From positions 1 to 64,000 of the forward strand of contig JADJBU010000004.1 in assembly GCA_016703605.1 (NCBI GenBank): a stretch of 64,000 nucleotides of DNA, given 5' to 3'. A model generated the notes under the pieces. That model did no database searches. It was not told the origin of the DNA and saw only the letters and a list, made by a program, of their open reading frames with translations. This document shows positions 7,749 through 16,285 of this stretch, piece after piece. Source of the DNA: Candidatus Villigracilis adiacens (GTDB lineage Bacteria > Chloroflexota > Anaerolineae > Anaerolineales > Villigracilaceae). A program made the translations under genes and the position numbers. The stretch's first letter is position 1. Each line of letters opens with the position of its first letter.

Positions 7749-8327
7749 TTATTTCCCCGTCTTTTCAGCGGATAGGAACATGAACGGATAACTGGTGTAA
7801 TAAAAAATCCATTCCTCGCCCTGGTTGATGAGGTTGGGAAGTTTATCTTCCACAATAAATTTTGTTTCGGTTCCCACGCGCATCTCCAGCGAGCGGACGG
7901 TCTTATGCCCCGAGCCGGTTTGGGTTCTAACTTTGCTTTCGACCCACACGAAGTTGACTGTCCCTTTCGCGTTGCGAATGACATGATCGGCTTTTCGGTT
8001 CATCCGTCGAAGCGAAACGATCGTTACGCCGACGATCAGTGCCAGCAAAATTCCGATCACGAACAAAATGGCAACCGATTGCATCGGGTCGCCACCTTCG
8101 GCAGACAATTCCTGTATCGCTGAACGGACCGGGTTGAACAAAGCGCCCACCAGCAAGAATCCCAGCGCGCCCACCACAATCGCGCCGAGGCAGGAGTTGT
8201 AACTTTTCTGTTCCTTCTGCTTTTCAGCAAGGACGGCTTTTTGTTTCTCGGTCAACTGTCCGCGCTGGTTGGCGTTCAAGTCGGCTTCGGTGTAGTTCCA
8301 GTATTCCATCAAATGTTTTTCAGTCAT
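7749..8327 (-). CDS. Paralogous membrane protein (copy 1 of a tandem pair)
   Basis: A 192-residue protein with the same architecture as the next gene: helix EKQKAVLAEKQKEQKSYN, two membrane segments (about 46-68 and 84-106), then AKGTVNFVWVESKVR and GEEWIFYYTSYPFMFLSAE. Start ATG is preceded by GGAGAGAG. It would be the first gene of a probable operon with 7140-7745 and kynU (gaps of 3 and 5 bp). Function unknown. The close spacing to kynU is suggestive but does not by itself prove a link to kynurenine. Confidence 0.8.
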   Translation of the reverse strand: MTEKHLMEYWNYTEADLNANQRGQLTEKQKAVLAEKQKEQKSYNSCLGAIVVGALGFLLVGALFNPVRSAIQELSAEGGDPMQSVAILFVIGILLALIVGVTIVSLRRMNRKADHVIRNAKGTVNFVWVESKVRTQTGSGHKTVRSLEMRVGTETKFIVEDKLPNLINQGEEWIFYYTSYPFMFLSAEKTGK

Positions 8328-8459
8328 ATCTCTCTCCTCACAAAATAGCAGATGACAATCGCCGCGCGGCTGTCATCTGTTTTGGTAAACCCATTGTATG
8401 CAAGAATGTCACGATGGTGTCTCCCTCTAAGGTCATAAAACCAAGTCCCACTATTGGGT

Positions 8460-8506
8460 GAATTAAAAGACCGCCGACGGCAGACTATTGTCTATCGTCG
8501 GCGGTC
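8460..8506 (-). terminator. Terminator of lysS
   Basis: Perfect 11-bp stem GACCGCCGACG/CGTCGGCGGTC (8469-8479 with 8496-8506), followed on the minus strand by TTTTAATT. It lies just after the lysS stop. Confidence 0.85.
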
Positions 8507-8517
8507 TGCCGTCGTTT

Positions 8518-10029
8518 TTATTCTTCTTTTCTCAATGCCGGGAACAAAAGCACTTCACGGATCGAGTGTTTATTCGTCAGCACCATCGTCAAACGATCAA
8601 CGCCCATACCGAAGCCGCCGTTGGGCGGCATTCCGTAGCGCATGGCGCGCAGATAATCCTCATCGAGCGGATGTTTCTCTTCATCGTCGTTCTCGTAGTC
8701 GCGTCCCATCTCAATGAAGCGTTGCTCCTGGTCGAGCGGATCGTTCAACTCGGTGAAGGCATTGCATAACTCAAAGCCTGCCACATAACCTTCAAAGCGC
8801 TCCACCGTGAGCGAATCGCCGGGCATGGACTTTGCCAGCGGCGAAATATCGCGCGGGTAGTTGTAGAGGAAGGTCGGCTGGATGAGAGTCGGCTCGAGGA
8901 ATTCACTCAGCAGGAAGTCCACCAGTTTACCGCGAGTGGACTTCGGATCGGGCGCCGCCCTGGGCTGTTTCTCCTTAATGGCTTTGAACAACGCCTCAGC
9001 CGTTTTGTGCTGCGCAATGTCAATGCCGCTGGTTTCGAGAATGCCCTGACGCATTTCCACGCGCTTCCACGGCGGCTTGAACTCCAATTCATGCTCGCCA
9101 AATATGACTTTGGTCGACCCGGTCACCTGCTCGGCGGCATACGACACCATTTGCTCGGTCAGTTCCATCACCTGCAAATAGTCCGCGTAAGCCCAATAGA
9201 ATTCCAATTGTGTGAATTCGGGGTTGTGCTTGAAAGACACGCCTTCATTGCGGAAGTCACGCCCGATCTCGTAGACGCGTTCAATGTTACCCACGAGCAG
9301 ACGTTTGAGATATAACTCGAAAGAGATGCGCAGGTACATATCCTGATCGAGTTCGTTGTGATGCGTGGTGAACGGACGCGCCGCCGCGCCGCCATACAAT
9401 GGCTGAAGGATGGGCGTTTCCACTTCGAGAAAGTTGTGGTCGTCGAGGAAAGTCCGCAGGGATTTGATCAACTTTGCGCGTTTGCGGAAGGTGTCGCGCA
9501 CATCGGGGTTGACCGCCAAGTCGGCATAACGTTGGCGGGCGCGGAGTTCCACGTCATCGAGAGAAGCGTAACGGACAACCGTGCCGTCTTCCTGGGTCAC
9601 ATCCTTGTCGGCTGGCAGCGGCGAAATGGATTTGGCGAGCAGTTTGAAGTCCAGAACCAGAAGCGAAACCTCCCCGGCTTTGGTGCGCATCATCGTCCCC
9701 GTCGCTTCGATGAAATCGCCGAGGTCGAACATCTTATTGAAGAAAGTCAGATTTGCCTCCCCCACCTCATTCACGCGCAGGAATAATTGAATCTTCCCGT
9801 CGCCGTCTTCGATGTGGGCAAAGCACAACTTCCCCTTGGGTCGCATGGAACGGAGGCGACCGGCGAGAGTGACCTTCCATTCAACCGTTTCGTCTTTTTC
9901 AAATGCGGCAACTGCCTGTGCGCTGGTATGAGTCCGTTTGGCGCGTGTGGGGTACGGCTCCACACCCTCGGCACGGAGTTCTTCCACTTTCTGCAAACGG
10001 ATCTTTTCAAGGGAGTTGTATTCTGCCAT
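8518..10029 (-). CDS. lysS: Lysyl-tRNA synthetase, class II
   Basis: A 503-residue enzyme that attaches lysine to tRNA-Lys (EC 6.1.1.6). The N-terminal OB fold (about 50-150) binds the anticodon. The catalytic core shows motif 1 (FLEVETPILQPLYGGAAARP), motif 2 (GRDFRNEGVSFKHNPEFTQL) and motif 3 (GGFGMGVDRLTMVLT). Full length for the bacterial enzyme. Start ATG fits the usual N terminus. Nearest upstream gene on the strand is greA, which has its own terminator, so lysS has its own promoter in the 10030-10140 gap. Confidence 0.97.
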   Translation of the reverse strand: MAEYNSLEKIRLQKVEELRAEGVEPYPTRAKRTHTSAQAVAAFEKDETVEWKVTLAGRLRSMRPKGKLCFAHIEDGDGKIQLFLRVNEVGEANLTFFNKMFDLGDFIEATGTMMRTKAGEVSLLVLDFKLLAKSISPLPADKDVTQEDGTVVRYASLDDVELRARQRYADLAVNPDVRDTFRKRAKLIKSLRTFLDDHNFLEVETPILQPLYGGAAARPFTTHHNELDQDMYLRISFELYLKRLLVGNIERVYEIGRDFRNEGVSFKHNPEFTQLEFYWAYADYLQVMELTEQMVSYAAEQVTGSTKVIFGEHELEFKPPWKRVEMRQGILETSGIDIAQHKTAEALFKAIKEKQPRAAPDPKSTRGKLVDFLLSEFLEPTLIQPTFLYNYPRDISPLAKSMPGDSLTVERFEGYVAGFELCNAFTELNDPLDQEQRFIEMGRDYENDDEEKHPLDEDYLRAMRYGMPPNGGFGMGVDRLTMVLTNKHSIREVLLFPALRKEE

Positions 10030-10054
10030 GGCTATCTTCTCTCTTCAAGATTTA

Positions 10055-10136
10055 TGTCACCCTGAGTGTTAGCGAAGGGTCTCTACTACTATAAGTAAGA
10101 GATGCTTCGTGGCGCTTTGCGCCACTCAGCATGACA
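10055..10136. repeat. Small palindromic repeat with TGTCA...TGACA ends
   Basis: About 82 bp with imperfect inverted ends (TGTCACCCTGAGTG and CACTCAGCATGACA) and inner parts GCGAAGGGTCTC and GAGATGCTTCG. It sits between greA and lysS. The same end type occurs at 26241-26392, 61687-61742 and 62607-62646. Confidence 0.6.
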
Positions 10137-10140
10137 CCAA

Positions 10141-10182
10141 AAAAATAAAAAAAGCCCCGCATCCCAAACACGGACGCGGGGC
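10141..10182 (-). terminator. Terminator of greA
   Basis: Stem GCCCCGC/GCGGGGC (10154-10160 with 10176-10182), followed on the minus strand by T7 and more T. It is 18 bp after the greA stop. Confidence 0.9.
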
Positions 10183-10200
10183 AATAAAGTCGCGTCCTGA

Positions 10201-10671
10201 TCAACCGACTTTGAGGATCTTTACGTTGTACGTGCCGCCGGGGGTTTCCACTTTCACGGTATCGCCCAGTTTATGCCCAAGAATGGCTTTGCCGATGGGC
10301 GATTCGTTCGAGATCTTGCCGTCGCGCGGGTTGGCTTCGGCTGCGCCCACGATGGTAAAGGTCTCGGCTTCGTAGTTGCCTTCCTTGATGGTCACCTTCG
10401 CCCCGACCGAAATGACATCGTGCTTTTTGCCCTTGCCGTTCTCTTCGATGATCTGGGCGGTGGCGAGCAAATGGTCCAGTTCCTGAATGCGCCCCTCGAC
10501 AAAAGCCTGCTCATTTTTGGCGGCTTCGTACTCGGCGTTCTCGATCAGTTCCCCGCCTTCCATGGCTTCATGCAGGCGCGCGGCAACTTCCTGGCGTTTT
10601 ACGGTCCGCAGGTGTTCGAGTTCCTCCTGCAATTTGTCGTAACCCTCTTTGGTAAGGAAATTGGTTGGCAT
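10201..10671 (-). CDS. greA: Transcription elongation factor GreA
   Basis: A 156-residue factor that enters the secondary channel of stalled RNA polymerase and stimulates transcript cleavage. The N-terminal coiled coil (residues 8-75) carries the tip residues in GELIENAEYEAAKNEQAF, matching the acidic D/E-x-x-E-N pattern. The C-terminal domain contains ISNESPIGKAILGHKLGDTV. Normal length. Transcribed alone, with its own terminator. Confidence 0.97.
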   Translation of the reverse strand: MPTNFLTKEGYDKLQEELEHLRTVKRQEVAARLHEAMEGGELIENAEYEAAKNEQAFVEGRIQELDHLLATAQIIEENGKGKKHDVISVGAKVTIKEGNYEAETFTIVGAAEANPRDGKISNESPIGKAILGHKLGDTVKVETPGGTYNVKILKVG

Positions 10672-10764
10672 GATATTGTCCTGCTAAATGAATTTTGCAT
10701 CCCCTACCGAGATGCAATGATTAAAAATTTCCGGTGGTATCGTCCGGAAAACGCGCATACTATA

Positions 10765-11538
10765 TCATGATTTAAGGGGGGCTTCAAGACCCAAAATTCC
10801 TATTGAATAGGAACGAATTTTGCGCCAGAACGCCATTCCACCCATGCTCAGGCAGTAGGTATTGAACGCCTTACGCATCGCCAGCGGATTCTTGAACAGC
10901 CCCCCAACCTGGGATTCATAAGCCAGGACCGCCTCTTTCCACGCGCTCAAGCCTGCCTTGCTGACCCGTTCGACCTTTTTCTTCATCCCGGCGGTGTTCG
11001 GTTTGAGATGCTCCGGTTGGTTGAACAGGTAGGGAATATCCGCCGCGTAATAAAGCGGACGCCCGAGCAATTCCGCCGCGCGGCGCACGATGACATGGTC
11101 CACGTGTTTGCCAATGCCGAGTTGACAGACCAGCTCATCGTCGGGTTTGAGGCGGGCGGCGATGGAGTCTGCGATCCGCCTGGGGAGGTCCGCTTCGCCG
11201 GGGAGGGGGTCTACAAAAATCGTGGAGTACAGCCAGCCGCCGTTTGCATCCTGCCTGTAGATGCAATCGTAAAAATCGAAATGCCGCGTCTTCGCGCCCA
11301 GGATCGCCGCCGCATGTTTGTCTTCGATGCGCCGGCCGCCCACCACCTGACGCGCGGTCTTCATGCCCCACTGATCGTGAAGGTATTTTGCGAACGGGGA
11401 AAGTTTTTTCGTTTTGGGAACGCCGCACATGATCGTCCAGATTTCGACGGGAATACCCGCCCGCGTCTGGTCGTAGATCCAGCCCCCGGCGGAAAGGGCG
11501 GCGTCGTCGAGATGAGGGGAAAGATATATCCAGCGCAT
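10765..11538 (-). CDS. PIG-L/LmbE-type deacetylase
   Basis: A 257-residue zinc-dependent hydrolase of the PIG-L family, which removes N-acetyl groups from sugars. The zinc/catalytic motif is SPHLDDAALSAGG at residues 7-19; His and the two Asp are kept while the usual Glu after them is Ala. The second metal site is in GIGKHVDHVIV near residue 150. No signal peptide. The substrate cannot be told from sequence; family members act on GlcNAc-inositol, bacillithiol precursors or antibiotic sugars. Divergent from the PilZ gene, with no obvious operon partner. Confidence 0.88.
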   Translation of the reverse strand: MRWIYLSPHLDDAALSAGGWIYDQTRAGIPVEIWTIMCGVPKTKKLSPFAKYLHDQWGMKTARQVVGGRRIEDKHAAAILGAKTRHFDFYDCIYRQDANGGWLYSTIFVDPLPGEADLPRRIADSIAARLKPDDELVCQLGIGKHVDHVIVRRAAELLGRPLYYAADIPYLFNQPEHLKPNTAGMKKKVERVSKAGLSAWKEAVLAYESQVGGLFKNPLAMRKAFNTYCLSMGGMAFWRKIRSYSIGILGLEAPLKS

Positions 11539-11614
11539 ATCGCCGTATTTTTACCATAGAACGGTAATGAAAGTTGCCGGACCCTTCCTTTACACTTGTG
11601 AAAAATGAGGTCAA

Positions 11615-12001
11615 ATGAAGGATAGGCGCAAGCAGGAAAGAAAAACTCTCGTGGCATACACCCAGGTATTCGACCTGTACGGTGGAAACCTGATTGGCTA
11701 TCTCGGCGACCTGACCGTATCCGGCGCGATGATCATCAGCGAAAAACCGCTCAAACCCGATACCGAGATCACCCTCGCCATCGAAATCCCCGAACTGCCC
11801 GGCATCAAAGCCATTCGCATGAGTCTGGCAACCCGTGTGGTCTGGTGCCAGCAGGACCTCAGCCCGCAGTATTTCAATATCGGTTTCGAGTTCAAGGAGG
11901 TCCCTGCAGATCGAAGGAAGTTGATCGAGTCCATCATCAAGAATTATGAGTTCCGGCGCGATATGCCAAAGTATGCCACCCGCGGACCGGGTCCCAAATA
12001 A
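11615..12001 (+). CDS. PilZ domain protein (c-di-GMP receptor candidate)
   Basis: A 128-residue single-domain protein. It has an N-terminal basic RRKQERK motif (residues 4-10), corresponding to the RxxxR part, and DLTVSGA (residues 32-38), corresponding to the D-x-S/T-x-x-G part, that bind cyclic di-GMP in PilZ domains. Six or seven beta strands follow. It could link to the HD-GYP phosphodiesterase at 44872-49683. No partner gene is fused or adjacent in an operon. The start ATG is preceded by a GAGGTCAA sequence. Confidence 0.8.
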   Translation: MKDRRKQERKTLVAYTQVFDLYGGNLIGYLGDLTVSGAMIISEKPLKPDTEITLAIEIPELPGIKAIRMSLATRVVWCQQDLSPQYFNIGFEFKEVPADRRKLIESIIKNYEFRRDMPKYATRGPGPK

Positions 12002-12012
12002 AGCGAAAAAAC

Positions 12013-12041
12013 GAGACAGCCCAAAAGGCTGTCCTTGTTTA
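12013..12041 (+). terminator. Terminator after the PilZ gene
   Basis: Hairpin GACAGCC-CAAAA-GGCTGTC followed by CTTGTTTATGTT. The T tract is weak, but the position directly after the PilZ stop supports it. Confidence 0.65.
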
Positions 12042-12056
12042 TGTTAAACTTTCTGC

Positions 12057-13052
12057 ATGATGGAATCACGGTCTTTGGTCTTTACCGCGCCGCGCCGGGT
12101 GGAAGTGCGTACCGCGCCCCTGCCGCCCTTACAAGACGATGAAGTTCTCGTGGAGACGTTCTGTTCCGCGATCAGCGCCGGGACAGAGATGCTGGTCTAT
12201 CGCGGGCAGTTTCCGCATCTGCACGATTCGCAAGACGGCTTGAGCAGCGACCTGGAATATCCTCTGGCGTATGGGTATGCCTGTGTGGGGAAAGTGCGGG
12301 AAGTCGGCAGATCGGTAAATCGGGAATGGCAAGACAAACTCGTTTTTGCTTTTCAACCTCATTCTTCATCCTTCATTATTCATCCTTCTTCCTTGATTCC
12401 CATTCCCCATTCCCTACTACCTGAAAATGCCTGCTTTCTCCCCAACATGGAAACGGCTGTAAACCTCGTGCAGGACGGCGCGCCGATTCTTGGCGAACGG
12501 GTTTTGGTGTTGGGACAGGGCGTGGTTGGTTTATTGACTGCTTCGTTATTATCAGAATTTCCGCTCGAGAACCTGACGGTGGTGGATGGGATCGAAATGC
12601 GAAGGAGAGAGTTGAAAGTTGAAAGTGGAAAGTTGAGGGTCAAGAGCCTCACGCCTGCCGACCTGCGACCTTCGACCTTTGACTCTTTCGACCTTGTTTT
12701 CGAACTCACCGGCTCACCCGCCGCCCTGAACACTGCCATCGAACACACCACCTTCAGCGGACGAATCGTAATCGGCTCATGGTATGGGCAGAAGCGTGCT
12801 GAGATCGACTTGGGCGGTTCTTTTCATCGTTCACGAATCAGACTTATCTCTTCACAGGTAAGCTCCATTTCGCCAGAGTTAAGCGGACGCTGGGATAAAC
12901 CCCGCCGCTTCGATGTGGCATGGCAGGCGTTGGAGCGCATCCAGCCGCAGAAGTGGGTCACACATCGTTTTTCCATTGACGAAGCGGGCAAGGCATATCA
13001 ACTGCTGGATGAACATCCGCAGGAAACGATTCAGGTTATTTTTGAATATTAG
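12057..13052 (+). CDS. Medium-chain dehydrogenase/reductase (zinc-type alcohol dehydrogenase superfamily)
   Basis: A 331-residue MDR protein: GroES-like N-terminal part with CSAISAGTEMLVYRGQFP and the Rossmann motif VLVLGQGVVGLLTASLL near residues 145-161. The conserved active-site Cys/His zinc ligands are not evident, so it may be a zinc-free reductase. Two low-complexity segments interrupt it: residues about 101-121, encoded by heptamer-like repeats (12358-12418), and residues about 183-198, encoded by a GTTGAAA array (12604-12645). It is first in a run with a pterin synthase and a glycosyltransferase, suggesting a role in modified pterin or similar small-molecule synthesis (inference). Confidence 0.82.
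   Translation: MMESRSLVFTAPRRVEVRTAPLPPLQDDEVLVETFCSAISAGTEMLVYRGQFPHLHDSQDGLSSDLEYPLAYGYACVGKVREVGRSVNREWQDKLVFAFQPHSSSFIIHPSSLIPIPHSLLPENACFLPNMETAVNLVQDGAPILGERVLVLGQGVVGLLTASLLSEFPLENLTVVDGIEMRRRELKVESGKLRVKSLTPADLRPSTFDSFDLVFELTGSPAALNTAIEHTTFSGRIVIGSWYGQKRAEIDLGGSFHRSRIRLISSQVSSISPELSGRWDKPRRFDVAWQALERIQPQKWVTHRFSIDEAGKAYQLLDEHPQETIQVIFEY
12358..12418. repeat. Heptamer-type repeat inside the MDR gene (1)
   Basis: Degenerate ATTCATC/ATTCCCC/CTTCATT units in tandem, read in frame as a Ser/Pro/Ile-rich stretch. Typical of short repeats normally seen between genes. Confidence 0.6.
12604..12645. repeat. Heptamer repeat inside the MDR gene (2)
   Basis: Tandem GTTGAAA, GTTGAAA, GTGGAAA, GTTGAGG units, read as ELKVESGKLRVKS. 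In frame; the surrounding Rossmann-fold sequence continues normally. Confidence 0.65.
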
Positions 13053-13227
13053 AGAGCGTTTCTTAAGTTTGAGACCAAAGGCTTATGCCGCGGAGTATTT
13101 TTGTTTCGGCGCGCCCTTCGGGGAGTCGAGACAAGTCTCTGTGAACTCCGTGCCTTCTGCGGCCAGAAAAGAAATTAAGAAACTGTCTCTTAAACCTGGC
13201 ACTTGAAACTTAAAACTGGAGCACCGA

Positions 13228-13620
13228 ATGTATTCCCTTGGCGTACGACGAGAATTCATAGCGCGTCACTTTTTGATCGGCGGAGACTGGGGACCCGAGA
13301 ATTACCCCAATTCGCATCAGTACATCCTCGAACTTGTCCTTGAGGGAAACGAACTCGACGGACACGGCTACCTCGTGGACATTGTGGATGTGGAAAAGCA
13401 TCTCGATGATGTGGTCGGCTATTACAGGGAACAAATGCTCAACGACAAGCCTGAATTTTCCGGGCTGAACCCATCCATCGAGCATTTTGCACGGATCCTC
13501 GCCACGACCCTCAACGAACGCATTAAAGCCCCGAACATCACCGGCTTGAAGGTTGTGCTGTGGGAACATGCCAGTGCCTGGGCGGCGTATACGGTCAAAA
13601 GTCGAAAGTCACAGGTCTAA
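13228..13620 (+). CDS. 6-pyruvoyl/6-carboxy-tetrahydropterin synthase family protein
   Basis: A 130-residue PTPS/QueD-fold protein. Zinc-binding His candidates are in EFIARHFLIGG and NSHQYILELVL; the latter replaces the usual HGHNY by NSHQY. GYLVDIVDVEKHLDDVV matches the strand-helix with the catalytic region, NPSIEHFARIL the conserved P-T-x-E-N-like helix, and VVLWEHASAWAAY the terminal Glu. The atypical zinc motif suggests a divergent substrate. The last residues (VKSRKSQV) come from a GTC/AAAGTC repeat that runs over the stop. Sits between an MDR dehydrogenase and a glycosyltransferase, suggesting synthesis of a glycosylated pterin-like compound (inference). Confidence 0.82.
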   Translation: MYSLGVRREFIARHFLIGGDWGPENYPNSHQYILELVLEGNELDGHGYLVDIVDVEKHLDDVVGYYREQMLNDKPEFSGLNPSIEHFARILATTLNERIKAPNITGLKVVLWEHASAWAAYTVKSRKSQV

Positions 13621-13650
13621 CCAGACTTTCGACTTTTGACTTTTGACATT
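13598..13650. repeat. Inverted heptamer repeat spanning the pterin synthase stop
   Basis: GTCAAAAGTCGAAAGTCA faces GACTTTCGACTTTTGACTTTTGAC. It overlaps the last codons of the pterin synthase gene and ends a few bases before the glycosyltransferase start, so it may act as a hairpin between the two. Confidence 0.6.
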
Positions 13651-13655
13651 TCTCA

Positions 13656-14719
13656 ATGAAACTGGGTCTTCTAATCTACGGCTCGCTCGACACCCTCAGC
13701 GGCGGGTACATGTACGACCGCATGTTAGTGGATTATCTCCGCACGCAAGGCGATACGGTGGAGATCATCTCACTGCCCTGGCGGAATTACGCCGCGCATT
13801 TGACCGATAATTTCACGTTCAAACTCCCGCCTGATTTGGACATCTTGATCCAGGACGAACTTAATCACCCCTCACTGATCCGCGCAAATCGCAAGCCGCA
13901 TCCCTACCCGATCGTCAGCCTTGTCCATCACCTGCGCTGTTCCGAACTCCGCCCGAAATGGCAGAATGACCTTTATCGCGTAGTGGAGAAAAAATACCTG
14001 CAAAGCGTGGATGGATTCATTTTTAACTCAGAGACGACAAAGGGAGTGGTGAATAGGTTGATAGGGAATAGCCTGCCGGATGTGGTGGCATTCCCGCCGA
14101 CAGACCGGTTTGGGGAGGCGGAGATAAAAGAAAGAGGAAAGCTTACCCTGAATGGCGCCACCGAAGGGAAGAAAGATTTCAATATCCTCTTTCTTGGCAA
14201 TGTCATCGAGCGTAAAGGGCTACACATTCTTCTCCAAGCCATCCGACTTTCGAATTTCGACTTTCGACTCGAGATCGTCGGCTCCCTGACCGCCGAGCCC
14301 GCCTACGCCAGACAGATGCAGGATTTCGTCGCAACGAATAACCTAACTTTACGCGTCACGTTTCACTCGTCACTGAACAACGATCCTCTCATCGAAAAAC
14401 TCCGCGCCGCCCATGTCCTCGTCGTACCATCGAGTTACGAAGGCTTCGGCATTGTCTACCTCGAAGGGATGGGCTTTGGTCTGCCGGCGATTGGCACAAC
14501 GCTTGGCGCGGCTTCGGAGGTCATTGAAGACGGGCGCACGGGTTCCTCATCCAGCCGGGAGACGCCCAGGGTCTCGCGGAAAAACTTCAACTCCTGAACG
14601 AGAGGCGCGATATCCTCCTGGAGATGAGCCTCGCAGCGCGGAACCGCTACCAGCGCCAGCCCCGCTGGGATCAGACGGCGTCCAGAATTCGTGAATTTCT
14701 GCTTTCATTTTTAAGATGA
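13656..14719 (+). CDS. Family 4-like glycosyltransferase, frameshifted near the 3' end
   Basis: GT-B fold glycosyltransferase of about 353 residues. The N-terminal domain starts MKLGLLIYGSLDTLSGGYMY; the C-terminal nucleotide-sugar domain has FLGNVIERKGLHILLQA and the acidic E-x7-E motif region (VVPSSYEGFGIVYLEGMGFG). At 14541-14542 a GG replaces an expected GGG: the frame from the start stops at 14597, whereas one extra G gives TGFLIQPGDAQGLAEKL and an ending at 14717-14719. This is either a sequence error or a truncated enzyme that lacks the last helix. Part of the cluster with the MDR and pterin synthase genes. Confidence 0.85.
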
Positions 14720-14752
14720 ACGACTGAAACGCCGGGGGGAAAAATCCGTATA

Positions 14753-15355
14753 ATGAGCATGATGATCCACACCTATCAAGTCAACGGCGTCAGCCTGCAA
14801 ACAGGCGACATCATCTGCACCATGAACGGCAAGCCGGATATTCTGCCCGGCGAGTTTTGGCGCCTGGTCGGGCGGCTCGTACCCGGCGACGTTGACCATG
14901 TTGCCGTGTATCTTGGTCCCGATGGGCGTTGTGCCGAAGCGGGCGCGAAAGGCGTCGTCACTTTCAACATTCCCAATGGCCAATGGAACACAGAACGCAT
15001 GGCAAGGCAGCGCGGCTTGTTATTCGACACATTCTACGGGGTCGTCTCCCCGCTCGATGCGCTGGGCTACTCGGAGGAGGATGAACGCCTGATGCGCAAA
15101 GCGGTTGCGCAATATATTTTGAAGCAGGTCGGCAAACCGTACAACCTGAATTTCCTCGACGCCGAAACCGAAGACGCGTTCTATTGCAGCCAGCTCGTTT
15201 ACAAAGCCTACCAGACCATCGGCATTGACATGAACACCGGTCTCGCCATGGAGCAATTCCCCGGCACAAACCAGATCATTTACCCGCAGGAGATTTGGGA
15301 GGGCTTCTCGCACCGACTGTCGCCGCAATCCCCGCAGCCGATTGAAGTTACATAA
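14753..15355 (+). CDS. YiiX-like permuted papain-fold amidase
   Basis: A 200-residue protein of the permuted NlpC/P60 (YiiX/YebB) type. The order of motifs is GDIICTMNG (15-24), then VDHVAVYLGP with the catalytic His, then the Cys in AFYCSQLVYKAYQTIG near residue 145. Family members cleave amide or thioester bonds of lipids or peptides. No signal peptide is visible, so it acts in the cytosol or at the inner membrane face. Start could be any of three near Met codons (14753, 14759, 14762). Followed by a strong terminator. Confidence 0.82.
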   Translation: MSMMIHTYQVNGVSLQTGDIICTMNGKPDILPGEFWRLVGRLVPGDVDHVAVYLGPDGRCAEAGAKGVVTFNIPNGQWNTERMARQRGLLFDTFYGVVSPLDALGYSEEDERLMRKAVAQYILKQVGKPYNLNFLDAETEDAFYCSQLVYKAYQTIGIDMNTGLAMEQFPGTNQIIYPQEIWEGFSHRLSPQSPQPIEVT

Positions 15356-15358
15356 AAC

Positions 15359-15380
15359 TCCCCGCGCGGGGGTTTTTTTT
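15359..15380 (+). terminator. Terminator after the YiiX-like gene
   Basis: CCCC-GCGC-GGGGG followed by T8, four bases after the stop. Confidence 0.9.
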
Positions 15381-15398
15381 CGGGTATAGTTCCCGGCT

Positions 15399-16280
15399 AT
15401 GAAACGCCTGACCGGGATCCTCCTCATTGTCATCTCCGCCGCTTCGTTCGGGACTCTCGCCATCTTTGGGCGGTATGCCTACGCCGAAGGCATGGATACC
15501 TTCACCGTCCTCTTTCTGCGCTTTGGACTTTCCGCCTCTTTCATGACCCTGGCTCTGTTCCTGCGCCGCGAGCCTTTCCCACGCGGACGGGTTCTCGCGC
15601 AACTGCTCGGCATGGGTGGGATCGGATATGCAGGGCAATCCTTTCTCTACATGACCGCCATCAAATACGCCTCAGCCGGGCTGGTGGCATTGCTCCTCTA
15701 CCTGTATCCCTTCTTTGTCGCCGTTCTTTCGATGGTTTTTCTGAATGAAAAACTGACCCGCGTCAAAGTCATTGCGCTGATCCTCGCCCTGTGCGGAGCC
15801 GCCCTCACCGTGGGACCCGTCAGCGGGCAGATGCTCGGCGCGTTGATGGCGATCACCGCCGCGCTGGTCTATTCGATCTACATCATCGTCGGCGCGGATG
15901 TGACCCGGCATGTATCCGCCGTTCAATCATCCACGGTCATCTTCGCTTCCGCCGGGTTGGTTTATGGCGCTTTGACCTTCGTCAATGGCGCAAATTTTCC
16001 CCCGTCAAGCGCCGGTTGGCTGACGATTTTGGGAATTGTCTTCATCTCCACCATCATTCCCGTGGCAACCTTCCTGATGGGGCTGGAGCGCGTAGGTCCG
16101 ACCAATGCCGCCATGCTTTCCACCGTCGAACCGGTGGTCACGGTTCTGCTGGCAGCCTGGTTGTTTGGAGACAAACTCGAGCCGGTTGTTTTAATTGGCG
16201 GCGCGTTAATTCTGGCGGCGGTCATCCTGTTGACCCGGGCAGAACTCGGAACAGAAAGCGGCGAACAGCCGGGAGTTTAA
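15399..16280 (+). CDS. EamA (DMT superfamily) permease
   Basis: A 293-residue protein with ten predicted transmembrane segments in two EamA repeats of five each. The first repeat begins GILLIVISAASFGTLAIFGR, the second near VYSIYIIVGADV. Such proteins export amino acids, nucleosides or other metabolites by proton exchange; the substrate cannot be told. The next gene at 16286 belongs to the same superfamily and begins 5 bp after this stop, so the pair may form a two-gene operon and possibly a heterodimer. The promoter must lie between the terminator and the ATG or start the transcript almost at the ATG. Confidence 0.9.
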   Translation: MKRLTGILLIVISAASFGTLAIFGRYAYAEGMDTFTVLFLRFGLSASFMTLALFLRREPFPRGRVLAQLLGMGGIGYAGQSFLYMTAIKYASAGLVALLLYLYPFFVAVLSMVFLNEKLTRVKVIALILALCGAALTVGPVSGQMLGALMAITAALVYSIYIIVGADVTRHVSAVQSSTVIFASAGLVYGALTFVNGANFPPSSAGWLTILGIVFISTIIPVATFLMGLERVGPTNAAMLSTVEPVVTVLLAAWLFGDKLEPVVLIGGALILAAVILLTRAELGTESGEQPGV

Positions 16281-16285
16281 CATTC

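Noticed and set aside
15791..16285. Upstream extension of the second EamA permease frame (463 codons in all)
   Set aside because: The first 165 codons lie inside the first permease gene in another frame, are basic and rich in Arg/His, and do not look like a membrane protein. ATG 16286 gives a normal family N terminus.
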